Of a DNA stretch of 64,000 bases, positions 61,901 through 64,000 are shown in pieces. Each line of letters starts with the position of its first letter. Positions within the stretch are counted from its first letter, which is position 1. Both the position numbers and the translations under genes were made by a program. This DNA comes from Nematostella vectensis (lineage: Eukaryota > Cnidaria > Anthozoa > Actiniaria > Edwardsiidae): positions 15,802,639 to 15,866,638 of the forward strand of contig NC_064039.1 in assembly GCF_932526225.1 (NCBI RefSeq). Direction: 5' to 3'. The notes beneath the pieces were generated by a model. It was not told the origin of the DNA. It saw only the letters and a list, made by a program, of their open reading frames with translations, and searched no databases.

Positions 61901-62101
61901 TCTTTAATTTAGTTCACCAAACGAATAATAATATCTCTTACCTATATGCACGTCCATAGCGGCTGCACTCTTATCGGTCAACGAGTCGTGAATCAGCAGC
62001 ACTTTAAGCCCGTTCTCTAACAATAAACCCCTGTAATCCCGATCGTCTTGTGGAGATTTCGGGATGTCCTTGTGAACTTCCTTGACTCCTTCCATTTTCA
62101 T
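37995..62101 (-). CDS. IDE: Insulin-degrading enzyme (insulysin), complete, 31 exons
   Basis: M16 zinc metallopeptidase that clears insulin-sized peptides. Exons on the minus strand: 61942-62101, 60989-61065, 60874-60900, 60664-60767, 60149-60222, 59686-59781, 59443-59565, 58514-58626, 58004-58093, 57688-57760, 57264-57356, 56417-56508, 56193-56273, 52616-52719, 49411-49513, 49195-49290, 48829-48855, 47790-47872, 47256-47400, 46849-46959, 46070-46190, 45578-45669, 45308-45419, 45019-45086, 44520-44663, 43296-43376, 42708-42855, 39801-39862, 39597-39660, 38925-39004, 37995-38093. All introns are GT-AG; lengths sum to 2,943 nt (980 codons plus stop) with every phase consistent. Exon 2 has the inverted zinc motif HFCEH, exon 5 REVNAV with the third zinc ligand, exon 25 [14 protein letters not shown] with the conserved Arg and Tyr. 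The protein starts [20 protein letters not shown], without the mitochondrial extension of human IDE, and ends in SKL. It looks intact. Confidence 0.97.
38262..38930. repeat. Minisatellite in IDE intron 30 (unit about 38-40 bp)
   Basis: Units built on GTGGTCATGATATGGAGG and GTTGTGTTACTTGTTCGTG, imperfect. It begins directly beside exon 30; the array overlaps that exon's donor end. Confidence 0.9.
40405..42585. repeat. 29/38-bp minisatellite in IDE intron 27
   Basis: The basic unit GCGCAGAGTATAGTACATG plus TATGTATATA is 29 bp. In 40,405-41,240 many units carry the extra 9 bp GGCAACCTC (38 bp), while 41,240-42,585 is almost purely 29 bp. Minus-strand frames stay open because the unit lacks stops in all three frames, so the frames of up to 392 codons are repeat artefacts. 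Confidence 0.95.
43620..44265. repeat. 38-bp minisatellite in IDE intron 25
   Basis: About 16 units of GGGGTATATGGTATGACCGG followed by TAATACATTACAAGGTAT. Confidence 0.95.
47905..48585. repeat. 38-bp minisatellite in IDE intron 17
   Basis: About 18 units of ATCAACAAATCATTAGTACC followed by AGGGACACTCGCATGGTT. Point variants (CCAGGG/CCGGGG, GGTT/GCTT) are interspersed. Confidence 0.95.
49514..50822. other. Part of IDE intron 14 without further genes
   Basis: Intronic; no nested gene seen. Open frames at 50,515-50,868 (+) have no recognisable domain. Confidence 0.5.
50823..52073. mobile_element. Non-autonomous TIR element in IDE intron 14
   Basis: Arms of about 92 bp (50,823-50,914 and 51,982-52,073) are inverted copies sharing GGCTATAGAGCC, TTAATTTCT, ATTGATTTGGCCGCCATTTT and GAAGTAAACTA. 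The 1.25-kb element encodes nothing recognisable. Confidence 0.7.
52860..55925. repeat. 24/25-bp minisatellite filling IDE intron 13
   Basis: More than 120 units of AAGAACAAAAACAAGAAGTA plus CAAG (24 bp) or with one extra A (25 bp), plus shorter sub-units. It is almost pure purine on the plus strand apart from C and single T positions, so pyrimidine-rich in the IDE transcript. Frames of up to 1,063 codons on both strands arise because the unit has no stops; none starts or ends in a real domain except where one runs into IDE exon 14. Confidence 0.95.
55926..56085. repeat. 21-bp minisatellite
   Basis: About eight near-perfect units of GTCAAGAAGTTTAAGTACAT plus G, directly continuing the previous array and related to it through AAGAAG and GTACA. 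Confidence 0.95.
56648..56822 (+). repeat. Dispersed repeat, copy 2
   Basis: Homologous to 36,545-36,730 in inverted orientation; lies in IDE intron 11. Confidence 0.75.
60410..60475 (+). repeat. Single relic of the 117-bp minisatellite
   Basis: GGTTGGTCAACCTGCTGCAT then CGGCTTTGGGCC and ACCATACTGTAGTATA match the 117-bp unit of 15,652-18,234 with several differences. It stands alone in IDE intron 4, 42 kb away. Confidence 0.65.
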
Positions 62102-62714
62102 TTTTCTCTTATTTTACAAGCCGGTTGATCAAAGGGTGTAATAAACAAAAATAAAGACCTTTAGAAGCTCTATTCTACCAGCACCCAAACGGGAAGAAGG
62201 ATTTTTAAAAGATGAAGTTTGAAGATCCGAGAGAGTCGATTCGTTTTCGGGTCGACTAGAACAGGTTAACCATAAATCTTATCGCTACTAAGATTTTTCC
62301 GGTCTAAACGACCAGATGTTTTTCCCGTACTTGTGACAATGCAAATTTCCCAAGCATCCTATGCTACTGCGGCCATGTTTCTTTCTTCTGGATCCCAGTC
62401 CTCTCGGAATCTTATCACAGGTATCCCAGTACTACTATAAATTTTCTAATAGTCGGAAGATTTATTTAGTAGCAAGAAGAAAGTATAAGATGACATCAGT
62501 ACGAATGTGTGATCTCAACTGAATAATTTCGTTTTTAACTTGTTCAATTATAAAGAAAAGGTTTAAAAGAATGATAATGGGATGCCTGTCTAGGAGTAAA
62601 GGACTGGGGCGCACTCAAGTTTTGGCGCGAACAGGAAACAAAATGGACGAACACTTGATCTTGTTGTGATTGTGATGAAGAGTAAAGTTTCTTAGTTTTA
62701 GAAGTGGATTAGTA
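62102..62714. promoter_or_regulatory. Shared promoter region between IDE and GINS4
   Basis: 613 bp separate the two start codons, which point away from each other. No TATA box suits either gene. GCGGCCATGTTT at about 62,370 resembles a YY1-type site. Confidence 0.6.
62620..62631 (+). promoter_or_regulatory. E2F-type site
   Basis: TTTTGGCGCGAA is a full match to the E2F consensus TTTSSCGC and its palindromic extension, 83 bp before the GINS4 ATG. GINS genes are S-phase genes under E2F control in animals. Confidence 0.6.
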
Positions 62715-63016
62715 ATGGATGAAGATTTGATTCCTGGTCTAGGGTCAACCCAACGAGATGACAGTGACGAAGAAATAGAAATAACGGCCGCCGAAGTGCT
62801 TGAAAAGTTACAAGAGGTATACGGATCGATCCAGCTCGAATGTTGGGAAAGCACAATATAAGTTAAGTTAACTTAGCTTTAAATGTCCCTCATAGCCTTA
62901 TTAACTAAAGTTTTGTTTTATCCTTGCAGGCATGGAACAATGAGAAATTTTCGCCAGAACTCTTAGAGAGCAAGTCTGATCTTCTAGAATGCATGCTAGA
63001 TCAAATCAAAGGAATG
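62715..63016 (+). CDS. GINS4: GINS complex subunit SLD5, first two exons (continues past the edge)
   Basis: SLD5 is a subunit of the GINS tetramer that joins Cdc45 and Mcm2-7 in the replicative CMG helicase in the nucleus. Exon 1 (62,715-62,816) encodes MDEDLIPGLGSTQRDDSDEE, then ITAAEVLEKLQE, ending at GAG|GTATAC. Exon 2 (62,930-63,016) follows TTGCAG and encodes AWNNEKFSPELLESKSDLLE then CMLDQIKGM, ending at ATG|GTACGG. The W-x-N-E-K-F-x-P-E-L-L-E-S-K motif is the hallmark of animal SLD5 N-termini. Both exons are phase 0. The rest of the gene lies beyond 64,000. Confidence 0.93.
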
Positions 63017-64000
63017 GTACGGCTTCTTGCATTGCAAACTGAAATTTTGGGAAGAAGGTATCAGGGCAGGTCAGGAGAGGGAAGCTAGATAGATCCCAGG
63101 AAGGGGAAAGGGATACTTAGCTATAAAACACGACAGAGGACTGTCTACACCTAAAAACTCAGCCCTTAATGCGCTAGTCAATTGAAACCCCCACCCCCAT
63201 TGTCCCTGGGAAGGGTGGGGCATTAGACTTTGACGCTGTACTAAACAGAGAAAAGCCCCCATCCCCTCGGGACAGCACTACAGTAAAATGCCCCTACCCC
63301 TCGGGATGCAAACTGATCAACATCAAGTCATCTAAAAGTACATTTCAGCGAATTTGAACTAATAACTATGAAGATAACATTTACCAAAATACTGGATAAA
63401 TAAATTATTTTCATCTGGCATTAGTTATAATTCATTTTAGTTTTTTCAACATTTCGCCGTGCAGCTTGCCGCACGCTGATACATGGAATAGCTTGCTGCA
63501 GACCAGAAACTGACAAGGCTTTTGCAAAGTACATTTTGTGATGTTATTCAATTGTCCCCAAGCCCCCTGGTTGGTACAAGTCTTAGAGTAAAAACTGTCA
63601 ATTCCCCCACCCCCTTTGGGACAGATTCTTGCTCAAAAGTTCTCAAAACCCCCACGTTAACCCCACACTTGCCCGGGAGCATGGGGGTGGGGTTGTGAAA
63701 TGACTAGTGCATTACCAAGTCCACAATGATGCAAAAACATAACATTGATTGTAAATAGAAATGGGGCCCTTGTGCTTTGTATCAGTATGCAGTGGTTTCG
63801 CTAAAAGATGTTTTTTTTTTGCAAAGAAAGCTCACATATCTGGGAATCTTCTTTTGGGTCTCTGTTTGATATGCAATCTTTTGAGCGAACTTAAACCAGC
63901 ATGATTTTGTTACCGCGAACATATAAACATGTTGTCGTTGTGAACAAAAACAGACAGGTTCAAGGTTTGCTTATACATTTTCTATAGCTTGAACATTGTA
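63017..64000. other. GINS4 intron 2
   Basis: No exon found up to the edge. C-rich motifs (CCCCTACCCCTCGGGA-like) recur near 63,190, 63,260, 63,290 and 63,600, possibly a diverged short repeat. Confidence 0.5.

Overview
The window looks like genomic DNA from a marine invertebrate, most likely a cnidarian (anthozoan-like). The evidence is one compact conserved gene cut by about 30 short introns, AT-rich non-coding DNA, and a dense mix of animal transposons (Harbinger, tyrosine-recombinase, BEL/Pao, Ty3-like LTR, LINE fragments, MITEs). The taxon is inferred; nothing here fixes the species.

Region 1 (1-20,800) is a transposon graveyard on the minus strand. It holds a tyrosine-recombinase gene split by a Harbinger insertion (3,020-5,671), a PIF1-like helicase relic, a BEL/Pao pol relic, a decayed spliced gene of unknown function (10.28-13.15 kb), a recent 1.85-kb tandem duplication with 117-bp minisatellites (14.3-18.2 kb) and a partial OTU-protease-like gene (18.3-19.0 kb).

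Region 2 (20,836-22,123) is a short non-autonomous Ty3-like LTR element on the minus strand, with intact 5-bp target duplication, primer-binding site and polypurine tract. One LTR carries a 268-bp insertion made of a perfect 68-bp inverted repeat around a complete type I hammerhead ribozyme, flanked by a 13-bp target duplication. This is the most unusual object in the window.

Region 3 (22-37.9 kb) holds further mobile DNA: a 1.07-kb TIR element with a small ORF, a TA-flanked element carrying a HIRAN-like gene, a MITE, a 1.5-kb 15-bp minisatellite that reads as pentapeptide-like repeats, an inverted duplication at 30.9-31.9 kb, LINE tails, and diverged tandem repeats at 33.7-35.4 kb.

Region 4 (37,995-64,000) is host sequence. 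The complete insulin-degrading enzyme gene (IDE) runs on the minus strand in 31 exons; the exon lengths sum to 2,943 nt (980 codons plus stop) with all phases consistent. Its introns hold six tandem arrays, including a 3-kb pyrimidine-rich array (on the sense strand). Head-to-head with IDE, 613 bp away, the first two exons of GINS4/SLD5 run off the right edge; an E2F-type site lies 83 bp before its ATG.
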